Shown piece after piece: positions 56,818 through 64,000 of a DNA stretch of 64,000 nt. Numbering within the stretch: position 1 is the first letter of the stretch; the number at the start of each line of letters is the position of its first letter. The notes under the pieces were generated by a model. The model searched no databases, had not been told where the DNA came from, and saw only the letters and a program-made list of their open reading frames with translations. A program made the position numbers and the translations under genes. The DNA is taken from NCBI RefSeq assembly GCF_001904725.1, contig NZ_MRCE01000006.1, positions 204,788 through 268,787 on the forward strand, written 5' to 3'. Source of the stretch: Phormidium ambiguum IAM M-71 (GTDB taxonomy: Bacteria; Cyanobacteriota; Cyanobacteriia; Cyanobacteriales; Aerosakkonemataceae).

Positions 56818-58347
56818 ATGCCATCTCTAACAGCAATTACACGCCGCCAAATTCGTTTTTGTAGTGGGTTTTTAGCCGGAATTTTCACCACTGGCTTAGT
56901 TAGTCAAAGTTGGGGAATACAACCAACTCAGGCGCAAAGTCTTATCCCTTGTCAGTTAACTGGGGAACTGATTCAACAAAAAGAAAGCCTCAGACAGGCG
57001 GCTTTAGGAGGGAATCAAGATGCTCAACAACGCTACAAAAACCTAATTACTAAACAAGCAAAACAATTACAAGAGTGTCGATCGCAAAATTGGCCCCGCA
57101 ATCAAGCAATTTGGCTAAGGTTATATCCTTGCGATCTGCGACCTGGTTCGTTAGATTACATCATGGATCGGATTGTCAATAAAGGTTATAACCAAGTTTA
57201 TGTAGAAGTTTTTTACGACGCACAAGTATTATTACCGCAAGCGGATAACCCAACTCCTTGGCAATCTGTTATTCAAGTACCAGGGTCAGAAAAAGCGGAT
57301 TTATTTGCCCAAGCGATTCAGAAAGGTAGAGAACGCGGGTTAAAGGTTTATGCGTGGCTCTTTTCGATGAATTTCGGTTATGCTTATGCTCAAAGGGCCG
57401 ATCGCAGACAAGTAATGGCGCGAAATGGTCGGAATCAAACTAGCTTGGATGTAGTGAATGAGGCTAGTTTGGATACGGATTTAGCTAAAGGTGATGCGAG
57501 TAAGGCTTTTGTCGATCCTTATAATTTACAAGCTCGACAAGATTACAATCGATTAATTCAGGCCATACTGAAACGTAAACCTGATGGAATGCTGTTTGAT
57601 TATATTCGTTATCCCAGAGGTATGGGAGAAGCTTCCGTCGCAACAAAGGTACAAGACTTGTGGATTTATGGCGATGCGGCTCAACAGGTGTTGTTGCAAA
57701 GAGCTTTAAACTATAAAGGTTTGGAATTAATTCGCCGATTTTTGAGTAAGGGATTTGTTAATAGTGGTGATATTGCTCAAATCGATCAGCTTTACCCCCA
57801 GGAAGGGGAAGCACTTTGGCAAGGACGCACTCCCGATTTGAATAAGGATATTCTGCCTCCTGCCCAACGTCAACCTTATTTACAATCTGAACTTTGGCAA
57901 TTAAGTGTAGCTCACGCTGCTCAAGGGGTGATAGACTTTCTCTCATCAGCAGTGGAGCCCGTGCAGAGATTAGGTTTGCCTTCTGGTGCGGTATTTTTTC
58001 CTGGTGGGAATAAAGCTGTTGGTAGAGGTTATGATTCGCGGGTGCAACCTTGGGATCGGTTTCCGAATAATATTGAATGGCATCCGATGATTTATGCCGA
58101 TTGTGGTACTACAGGTTGTATTGTCGAAGAGTTGCAAAGGGTGGTCAGCTTAGCTCCTTATGGTACAGATATTCGACCTGCGATCGCCGGAAATTGGAAT
58201 CAATCTTTTGGTAATCGTCCTTCTTTAGAAGTGCAAATGCAAGCAATTCGCCAAATAGCACCCCAAATTAATACTGTGAGTCATTTCGCTTACTCTTGGC
58301 AAGAACCGGAGAGCGATCGAGAAAGAAAGTTCTGTAAAATTCAGTAG
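56818..58347 (+). CDS. Secreted glycoside-hydrolase-like protein (GHL10/family 10-like)
   Basis: The ~509-residue protein starts with a signal segment (RRQIRFCSGFLAGIFTTGLVSQSWG, cleavage probably after TQAQ), followed by a TIM-barrel-like domain: IWLRLYPCDLRPGSLDYIMDRIV, VYVEVFYDAQVLLP, GLKVYAWLFSMNFGY, DGMLFDYIRYPRG and YADCGTTGCIVEELQRV. The pattern resembles the glycosyl-hydrolase-like 10 (DUF187-type) proteins of the periplasm; substrate unknown. In-frame ATGs at 56797 and 56818 are both possible starts. Confidence 0.75.
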   Translation: MPSLTAITRRQIRFCSGFLAGIFTTGLVSQSWGIQPTQAQSLIPCQLTGELIQQKESLRQAALGGNQDAQQRYKNLITKQAKQLQECRSQNWPRNQAIWLRLYPCDLRPGSLDYIMDRIVNKGYNQVYVEVFYDAQVLLPQADNPTPWQSVIQVPGSEKADLFAQAIQKGRERGLKVYAWLFSMNFGYAYAQRADRRQVMARNGRNQTSLDVVNEASLDTDLAKGDASKAFVDPYNLQARQDYNRLIQAILKRKPDGMLFDYIRYPRGMGEASVATKVQDLWIYGDAAQQVLLQRALNYKGLELIRRFLSKGFVNSGDIAQIDQLYPQEGEALWQGRTPDLNKDILPPAQRQPYLQSELWQLSVAHAAQGVIDFLSSAVEPVQRLGLPSGAVFFPGGNKAVGRGYDSRVQPWDRFPNNIEWHPMIYADCGTTGCIVEELQRVVSLAPYGTDIRPAIAGNWNQSFGNRPSLEVQMQAIRQIAPQINTVSHFAYSWQEPESDRERKFCKIQ

Positions 58348-58400
58348 TTTAAAATTTAGAAAGTCTTTGTTAATGGTGATTAGCGAAGACTTTTTTTTAA

Positions 58401-58523
58401 ACGCAGATGAATGCAGATAAACGCAGATGAACGCAGATAAGAATTAATTTAAACTTTTTGATTACCCGAAATATTGTTTTTTACCACAGATGTCCACAGA
58501 TGAACACAGATGAACACAGATAA
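58401..58523. repeat. Two related arrays of 10-bp tandem repeats
   Basis: Four units of ACGCAGATGA/ATGCAGATAA type (58401-58440) and four of CCACAGATGT/ACACAGATGA type (58484-58523) share the core CAGAT and both end in CAGATAAGAAT. They are non-coding, lying between two convergent genes. Such degenerate short repeats are common in filamentous cyanobacteria. Confidence 0.75.
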
Positions 58524-58615
58524 GAATCCCGATAGATTTATGTGTGATGAAGGACCGATTAATCTCTTTCTTCTTTCTTCCTTCGTGTCCTTCGCGTCCT
58601 TTGCGGTTCAAAAAA

Positions 58616-59257
58616 TTACTTTTGAAACTCCGCCATTAACCAAGCGCAAACCTGACTTTGATTCATCTGACGACTACGCCGCAAAGCTTCTTCCAAAACA
58701 GCTATTTCTAACCCGGTTAACACTTGAGATTGAGTAATTCTTCTACTGCCACCATCTGCGATCGCAAACGCAATAATCCTAACATTTTGAACATCAACAA
58801 TCCAATATTCTTTTACCTGCAAATCCTCATAAAGTAACCGTTTATTACCCATATCATCAGATAAAGAAGTATTCGCAACTTCAATTACTAAATCTGGCGG
58901 TGGATAAGTTTCTAAATTAATCACAGAAGTTCCCCAAGGAACGATATCAGCATTTTCCCCAATATAATAAGAAGCATCAGGTTGACATTCTTGAATACCT
59001 GGTTTTCTGAAACTACAGGTATTTCTCCCATTCATGGCAATCTTTTTTACCATCCCATATAAATTAACCGCTACAATAACAATTGTATGATCTAATGAGT
59101 GGTCATTACTAATAGGAACCATTTCAATCCTCAACTGTCCATTGTGATAGTAAAACTTTGCTTTCTCAAATTCTGGATCGGCAATTAATTGCTGAAATTC
59201 TTCCCAATTTGTCGTCACCCAGGTGTCGGTTTGAAACTTAGTTACTAAGTTAGTCAT
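58616..59257 (-). CDS. Uma2 family (DUF820) putative endonuclease
   Basis: About 213 residues with the Uma2 pattern: TWEEFQQLI-like start, FYYHNGQLRIEMVPIS, SLDHTIVIVAVNLYG, QPDASYYIGE, and PPDLVIEVANTSLSDDMGNKRLLYEDLQVKEYWIVDV. The conserved E..D..IEV residues suggest a PD-(D/E)XK nuclease fold. The ATG at 59257 has GAGGA about ten bases upstream; the frame is open to 59278. It resembles but is not a close copy of the Uma2 gene at the window start. Confidence 0.85.
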   Translation of the reverse strand: MTNLVTKFQTDTWVTTNWEEFQQLIADPEFEKAKFYYHNGQLRIEMVPISNDHSLDHTIVIVAVNLYGMVKKIAMNGRNTCSFRKPGIQECQPDASYYIGENADIVPWGTSVINLETYPPPDLVIEVANTSLSDDMGNKRLLYEDLQVKEYWIVDVQNVRIIAFAIADGGSRRITQSQVLTGLEIAVLEEALRRSRQMNQSQVCAWLMAEFQK

Positions 59258-59332
59258 GGCGAGATTTTCCTCGGTCAATTGTCATTAGTCATTTGTTGAA
59301 TTAATCACAAATGACTAATGATTGTGCTGGTT

Positions 59333-61927
59333 TTAAACTACGAAATTTACCAATTTTCCAGGTACTACAATTACCTTTTTCGGTTCTTTTCCTTCCTCAA
59401 GATAACGTTTTGCAGCGTCAGATTCACGGGCATATTTTTCTAATTCCTGTTTATCTAAATTAGCTGGTGCTTGAATTGTGCCGCGAGTTTTGCCGTTAAT
59501 TTGAATTACCAAGGTAATTTCATCAACTTCTAAAGCTGATTCATCAAGTTTAGGCCAAGTTTGTTTATGAACAGATTCTTTATTACCAATCATCTGCCAT
59601 AATTCTTCGGCAATGTGAGGGGCGAAAGGTGCCAAAAGCAAGATTAAGGTTTTAATTCCTTCGGTATAAACGGCGGAATTTTTGCAAGTTGAATCTTTGA
59701 GTGCGTTACTCAATTTCATCATCTCGGAAACCGCTGTATTTAATTGGTAATCTCCGTCTAAATCCTTGGAAATTTCATCAATTGCGGTGTGAATGGCGCG
59801 ACGTAAATCTTTTTCTGCTTTAGTTAATTCGCCTTTTTGGGTTTTGGCGGGTGTAGTTTCACTATACTCTGTTATCAACGACCAAACGCGATTTAAAAAG
59901 CGAAATTGTCCTTCTACATCTGCATCATCCCATTCTAAATCTTTTTCCGGTGGCGCTTTGAAAAGGATAAACATTCGGGCGGTGTCTGCGCCATATTTGT
60001 TAATTACATCTTCTGGCGCTACCCCGTTATATTTGGATTTAGACATGGTTTGATAGGAGAGTTCTAAGGGTTCTCCTGTTTCGGGATCTTTTGGATCGTT
60101 AGGATTTACGGAAGCGGAAGGAATGTATTTAGCATTTCCTGATTTTTTGGGATTGGTATATGTTAATCCCTGTACCATGCCTTGGGTTAACAGGCGGTTG
60201 AAGGGTTCATCGAAGTTGAGGAGTTTGCGATCGCGCAACACCTTAGTAAAAAAGCGAGAATAAAGTAAGTGTAAAATCGCGTGTTCAATTCCACCCACAT
60301 ATTGATCGACTGCCATCCAATCATTTGTTTTTGCTGAATCAAACACCTGATTTTCATTATTTGCATCAGTAAACCGCAAATAATACCACGATGAATCAAT
60401 AAAAGTATCCATCGTATCAGTCTCTCTTTTCGCCGCAGTTCCACAACTCGGACAAGGCACATTTACCCATTCTCCTAATTGTGCCAAAGGCGAAGGGCCG
60501 CGACCACTAAATTCGACATTCTCTGGCAAAACTATTGGTAATTCTGCTTCGGGAACGGGTATAATTCCACATTTGGGACAGTGAATTACCGGAATTGGTG
60601 CGCCCCAATAACGTTGACGGGAAATTAACCAATCTCTCAACCGATATTGAATTCTCGCTTTACCAAAACCTTGCTTTTCTGCAAAGTCAATAATTGCCTG
60701 TTTCCCTTCAGTGGAATTCATCCCATTAAACTCACCGGAATTAATCATTATTCCCGGTTCTGTGTATGCTTCTGGGATTGGGGACTGGGGACTGGGGACT
60801 GGGGACTGGGAAGAATTTTCTTTTGTTTCTGGGGGTGTGATTACTACTTTAATGGGTAAGTTTTGTTCTTTGGCAAATTTGAAATCCCTAACATCATGGG
60901 CGGGTACACCCATTACTGCACCTGTGCCATATTCATACAATACGTAATCAGCAATCCAAATCGGAATTTCTTCACCTGTAAAAGGATTAATTGCTTTTCC
61001 GCCTGTGGGAATTCCCCGTTTTGGTTTGTCTTCCGCTGTACGTTCTAATTCGCTTTGATTTGCTACTTCTTTGATGAAGCTTTCAACTGTTTCTTTATTT
61101 TCTGATGTGGTGACTTGTGGTGTTAATGGATGTTCGGGTGCGAGTACTACATAACTGACACCATAAACCGTATCTGGACGAGTGGTAAATACACCAATTT
61201 TTTCATCCATTCCCACAATCGGAAATTCTAAATAAGCACCAACAGATTTACCAATCCAGTTAGCCTGCATTGATTTTACTCTGTCCGGCCAACCTGTCAA
61301 TTTATCTAAATCTTGCAGTAATTGTTCGGCGTAATCGGTAATTTTGAGGAACCATTGACGCAATTTTTTCTTTTCTACTATTGCGCCAGAACGCCAAGAA
61401 CGTCCTTCGCTGTCAACTTGTTCGTTTGCTAAAACTGTTTGATCGATCGGGTCCCAGTTAACTGCGGCTTCTTTTTGATATGCTAATCCAGCTTGGAAAA
61501 ATTGTAAGAATATCCACTGCGTCCATTTATAGTAGTCGGGGGAACAGGTGGCGAGTTCGCAATCCCAATCGTAAGATAACCCCAGGCGTTTTAATTCCTG
61601 ACGCATTTGGTCAATATTACTGTATGTCCATTTCGCCGGATGAATGCCTTTTTTAATCGCGGCGTTCTCTGCGGGAAGTCCAAAAGCATCCCATCCCATC
61701 GGATGTAGTACGCGATAGCCCTGCATTCGATGTACTCTGGCAATCACATCCGTTATTGTGTAGTTACGGACGTGCCCCATGTGCAGGTTGCCCGATGGAT
61801 AGGGAAACATGGATAATGCGTAAAATTTGGGTTTGTCTTTCTCTGTTGGGGTTTTGTCTAATCCTTGTTCAACCCAAATTTTTTGCCATTTTTCCTCTAT
61901 TGCTGTCGGGTTATATCGAGATTCCAC
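59333..61927 (-). CDS. leuS: Leucyl-tRNA synthetase with in-frame repeat insertion
   Basis: The ~864-residue enzyme has the HIGH motif ([13 protein letters not shown]), the KMSKS motif (TMSKSKYNG), zinc-binding CPKC and CPSC pairs, and a C-terminal anticodon-binding domain. It charges tRNA-Leu. Near residue 375-390, in the editing (CP1) domain, a Ser/Gln/Pro-rich stretch [15 protein letters not shown] is encoded by five GGGACTG heptamers (60774-60808 on the + strand). This is unlike normal LeuRS and looks like a short tandem repeat that entered in frame. GTG 61927 has GGAG eight bases upstream and starts VESRYNP. Confidence 0.95.
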   Translation of the reverse strand: MESRYNPTAIEEKWQKIWVEQGLDKTPTEKDKPKFYALSMFPYPSGNLHMGHVRNYTITDVIARVHRMQGYRVLHPMGWDAFGLPAENAAIKKGIHPAKWTYSNIDQMRQELKRLGLSYDWDCELATCSPDYYKWTQWIFLQFFQAGLAYQKEAAVNWDPIDQTVLANEQVDSEGRSWRSGAIVEKKKLRQWFLKITDYAEQLLQDLDKLTGWPDRVKSMQANWIGKSVGAYLEFPIVGMDEKIGVFTTRPDTVYGVSYVVLAPEHPLTPQVTTSENKETVESFIKEVANQSELERTAEDKPKRGIPTGGKAINPFTGEEIPIWIADYVLYEYGTGAVMGVPAHDVRDFKFAKEQNLPIKVVITPPETKENSSQSPVPSPQSPIPEAYTEPGIMINSGEFNGMNSTEGKQAIIDFAEKQGFGKARIQYRLRDWLISRQRYWGAPIPVIHCPKCGIIPVPEAELPIVLPENVEFSGRGPSPLAQLGEWVNVPCPSCGTAAKRETDTMDTFIDSSWYYLRFTDANNENQVFDSAKTNDWMAVDQYVGGIEHAILHLLYSRFFTKVLRDRKLLNFDEPFNRLLTQGMVQGLTYTNPKKSGNAKYIPSASVNPNDPKDPETGEPLELSYQTMSKSKYNGVAPEDVINKYGADTARMFILFKAPPEKDLEWDDADVEGQFRFLNRVWSLITEYSETTPAKTQKGELTKAEKDLRRAIHTAIDEISKDLDGDYQLNTAVSEMMKLSNALKDSTCKNSAVYTEGIKTLILLLAPFAPHIAEELWQMIGNKESVHKQTWPKLDESALEVDEITLVIQINGKTRGTIQAPANLDKQELEKYARESDAAKRYLEEGKEPKKVIVVPGKLVNFVV
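60774..60810. repeat. Heptanucleotide tandem repeat inside leuS
   Basis: Five units of GGGACTG (first as GGGATTG) plus two extra Gs. It is a short tandemly repeated sequence of the kind dispersed in cyanobacterial intergenic DNA; related degenerate runs lie at 61996-62022 and 62480-62515, on either side of the next gene. Here it is translated. Confidence 0.9.
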
Positions 61928-62056
61928 TTTAATTTCTCCTACTACATTTGGCAATCGCGTCTGCCTCAATATTTTGACATATTCGCTTTATACAATGGGG
62001 ACTGAGGATTGGAGACTGGGGACAAGGGGAATTTTTACTTCTGGCTTTAAAATTGT

Positions 62057-62476
62057 ATGATTCAGCAATCTAATTCAGAATTAGTCGAAGTTTTTGTTTA
62101 TGGAACTCTCAAACCTGGGGAGGCCAACTATCAATATTATTGTGGTGGTAAAGTAGTTGCAGCAACAAGAGCTACTGTTAAAGGTCTATTGTTTGGTTTA
62201 CCTGTTGGTTATCCAGCTATGATTTTGGGTGAAGGAGTTGTTCAAGGTTATTTACTTACTTTTAATAAGCCGAATATTCTCCGAAATCTCGACATTTTGG
62301 AAGGATATAATGCCCATTGTCCTCCCGCACAAAATTTGTACGATCGCAAGCAATTAGAAGTTTACAGTCAACAAGCAGAACCTTTAGGTTTAGCTTGGAC
62401 TTATTTTATGACTTTAGACCAAGTAGAACAAATGGGCGGGGTACTAATCCCTTCCGGTTGGTGGACAAGTCTTTAA
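62057..62476 (+). CDS. Gamma-glutamylcyclotransferase-like (AIG2/GGCT) protein
   Basis: The 139-residue protein has the GGCT-fold signature VFVYGTLKPGEANYQYY, then GLLFGLPVGYPAMI, GYLLTF and LRNLDILEGYN, where the glutamate near LEGY is the catalytic residue in active members. It may cleave gamma-glutamyl amines or dipeptides. It is flanked by heptanucleotide-like repeats and diverges from leuS. Confidence 0.85.
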   Translation: MIQQSNSELVEVFVYGTLKPGEANYQYYCGGKVVAATRATVKGLLFGLPVGYPAMILGEGVVQGYLLTFNKPNILRNLDILEGYNAHCPPAQNLYDRKQLEVYSQQAEPLGLAWTYFMTLDQVEQMGGVLIPSGWWTSL

Positions 62477-62515
62477 TTTTCCCCTTGTCTCCTTGTCCCC
62501 AGTCCCCTTGTCCCA

Positions 62516-63067
62516 TTATTTAATCGTGTGCGGATAGCCTACAGGCGATTTTTGATATTTATATGTTCCATTTGATACTTGAGGAATTTGGATTACGGGT
62601 TCGCTTAGGGCGATCGTCAAAGCCTCAGAATCAGATTTAGCAGGAGTAATAGCCATTTGCGGCGACCAAGAATTTTGGTTGCCAAAAACCCCTGATACCG
62701 CAGCAATTAAAGCAGCTGCAATTGCTGTGCCACCCCAAATTAAAATTGGTTTGCGGCGGCGATTTTCGATTCGAGAGAATACTTGATCTACTGTGACTTC
62801 TACAGGTTGGGAGGCAGCTGGTACTGGTACACTCCGTAATCCTTGACGCAGATTAAGTAATCTTTTATATAAGCATTGGATGTTGGGGTCGGTTGCTAAC
62901 CAGTCTTCGACTTGTTTGCGTTCTGTGGCACTGACCTCTCCATCCAGGTAGGCGCTAAGTAGTTCAAAGCAATCGCGTTTTTCCATATCACGAGCGCCCA
63001 GACAGGGATCTGGCGAATCCCCAAGGTAATTTTGTTGGTTTTTTTGGGATTCAAACTCAGGAGTCAT
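62516..63067 (-). CDS. Anti-sigma factor (zinc-finger-like) membrane protein
   Basis: The 183-residue protein has an N-terminal anti-sigma domain (DCFELLSAYLDGEVSATERKQVEDWLATDPN, conserved L-S-A-Y-L-D-G-E), a proline-rich linker, one membrane helix (PILIWGGTAIAAALIAAVSGVF) and an outer tail. The zinc-binding His-x3-Cys of true ZAS domains is not clear. It directly follows the ECF sigma gene, so it most likely binds and holds that sigma factor. Confidence 0.85.
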   Translation of the reverse strand: MTPEFESQKNQQNYLGDSPDPCLGARDMEKRDCFELLSAYLDGEVSATERKQVEDWLATDPNIQCLYKRLLNLRQGLRSVPVPAASQPVEVTVDQVFSRIENRRRKPILIWGGTAIAAALIAAVSGVFGNQNSWSPQMAITPAKSDSEALTIALSEPVIQIPQVSNGTYKYQKSPVGYPHTIK

Positions 63068-63178
63068 ATCAAATCCTTCCGTAACAGGAGGGTAAGGGAA
63101 CCCTTTGCCTAGTAATGGCTAGTCTACTATGGATCATAAAACACTCGATAGTGCCTATGAGCCTATTTTGAAGTTTTA

Positions 63179-63838
63179 CTAACTATCTAAATAATTTTGG
63201 AGTTGGTATTGAAGTCTTTGTCGCGCTCTGGCTATACGGGACTTCACTGTTCCCAGAGAAACTCCGGTAATTTCGGCGATTTCTTCATAAGCCATACCTT
63301 CTATTTCGCGCAAAACTATGGTAATGCGAAAAACGTCTGGTAAATCTGCGATCGCTAAATGCAATTGCTCATAAAATTCAGTCGTAGTTAATTTTTCTAC
63401 TGGGCCAGGATTATCCGCCGCAATTTCCCAATCCATTTCGCCATCATCAACCATTCTTGGGGCATCCAATGACAAAGGTTGGTTAACGCGCTTGCGTTTC
63501 CTTAATTCGTCATAAAACAAATTAGTCGCAATCCGACTCAGCCAACCTTGGAACTTTACAGGCTCGTTGAGGCGTTTAATATTGCGATAAACGCGAATCC
63601 AGACTTCTTGGGCTAAATCTGCTCTGTCCTGCCAATCTGGAGCCAGATGATATAAAATCTTCTCCACATGGGGCTGGTAACGGCGCAACAATTCGGCGAA
63701 TGCCTCACGTTGCGGTCGATGACCAGTTTGGCAGCGCAAAACTAAATCGTAATTAGAGAGTTTTTCTACGGGCTGCACTTGCGTTTGAGGGATCATCACC
63801 TCAGCGCTAGACCAGGATACAGGAATTGATTGACTCAT
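63179..63838 (-). CDS. sigG: ECF-type RNA polymerase sigma factor (SigG-like)
   Basis: The 219-residue protein has region 2 (AFAELLRRYQPHVEKILYHLAPDWQDRADLAQEVWIRVYRNI with the RIATNLFYDELRKRKR helix) and region 4 (LPDVFRITIVLREIEGMAYEEIAEITGVSLGTVKSRIARARQRL). It lacks regions 1 and 3, as ECF (group 3) sigmas do. The sequence and adjacent anti-sigma gene resemble the cyanobacterial SigG system, which responds to envelope or oxidative stress; the symbol is a likely assignment. Confidence 0.88.
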   Translation of the reverse strand: MSQSIPVSWSSAEVMIPQTQVQPVEKLSNYDLVLRCQTGHRPQREAFAELLRRYQPHVEKILYHLAPDWQDRADLAQEVWIRVYRNIKRLNEPVKFQGWLSRIATNLFYDELRKRKRVNQPLSLDAPRMVDDGEMDWEIAADNPGPVEKLTTTEFYEQLHLAIADLPDVFRITIVLREIEGMAYEEIAEITGVSLGTVKSRIARARQRLQYQLQNYLDS

Positions 63839-63945
63839 GGACAGATACAGATTAATAACGTCCTATTCCGAAAGACGCGACTGCTGTTTGAGAAGTTCCT
63901 GCACCTACAATGATATTTGTCTAACCTGATTTTTTCTAGGCATAA

Positions 63946-64000
63946 AAGGCAGAAGGCAGAAGGCAGAAGGCAGAAGGCAGAAGGCAGAAGGCAGAAGGCA
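63946..64000. repeat. Octanucleotide tandem repeat (AAGGCAGA) at window edge
   Basis: About seven units of AAGGCAGA run to the end of the window and probably continue. It lies upstream of the sigma-factor gene. A degenerate run of the same unit (AAGGCAGAGGTCAGAAGGCAGGAGG) is near 19850. Confidence 0.9.

Overview
The window is a chromosomal segment from a nitrogen-fixing cyanobacterium. The evidence is abundant GCGATCGC (HIP1) palindromes, a high-light-inducible chlorophyll-binding-type protein, the cell-division J-protein Ftn2/ZipN, DUF1830 and Uma2 families, short tandem repeats typical of cyanobacteria, and a complete cyanobacterial-type molybdenum nitrogenase cluster. I cannot tell from sequence whether the organism forms heterocysts. 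nifD is uninterrupted, and a CnfR/PatB-type activator gene lies inside the cluster.

Layout. (1) 1-8.1 kb: a truncated histidine kinase, a Uma2 nuclease, an unusual HEPN-RNase III fusion, an OmpR-type response regulator, a possible structured RNA with a terminator, a DUF1830 protein, a c-di-AMP (ydaO/yuaA-type) riboswitch followed by about 0.9 kb with no convincing gene, then a UspA-like protein and an ArsB/NhaD-type ion permease, and an HLIP. (2) 8.5-14.3 kb: a 1052-residue membrane protein built from seven ~97-residue modules, a PAS histidine kinase and a transposase relic. (3) 14.6-39.4 kb: the nitrogen-fixation island. On the + strand is cnfR. On the - strand, in transcription order, are nifB, a 56-codon ORF, nifS, nifU, nifH, nifD, nifK, a Mo-nitrogenase C-terminal-domain gene, a fused nifEN, nifX, a DUF269 gene, a CCE_0567-type gene, nifW, hesA, hesB, fdxH, mop, fdxB, a CBS-CP12 gene, a methyltransferase, modA and a fused modBC. 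Divergent from nifB on the + strand are nifP, an asr1405-like gene, nifV, nifZ and nifT. (4) 39.4-40.1 kb: a decayed insertion sequence carrying a nested MITE. (5) 40.2-64 kb: mostly housekeeping genes (a PAS/CRP regulator, Nif3-like protein, secDF, pdhB, pdhA, ftn2, leuS, ECF sigma and anti-sigma), together with an NB-ARC ATPase and a DUF4912 protein carrying a 450-residue Ser-Ser-Tyr repeat tract.

How the genes work together. ModA/ModBC import molybdate and Mop may bind it. NifS, NifU, HesA, HesB and NifP supply sulfur, cysteine and Fe-S clusters. NifB, NifEN, NifX and NifV make FeMo-co. NifHDK is the enzyme; FdxH and FdxB are candidate electron carriers. NifW, NifZ, NifT and the small proteins assist assembly. 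CnfR, with two predicted [4Fe-4S] clusters, is the likely oxygen-sensitive activator.

Most noteworthy observations: a mirror-image duplicated cis-element in the nifB-nifP intergenic region, each arm holding two 13-bp motifs 22 bp apart; the 56-codon ORF where fdxN is usually found; the NifE-NifN fusion whose linker contains a dispersed-repeat-like sequence; the Ser-Ser-Tyr repeat protein with 117-bp and 66-bp higher-order repeats; the HEPN-RNase III fusion; and a heptanucleotide repeat inserted in frame in leuS.
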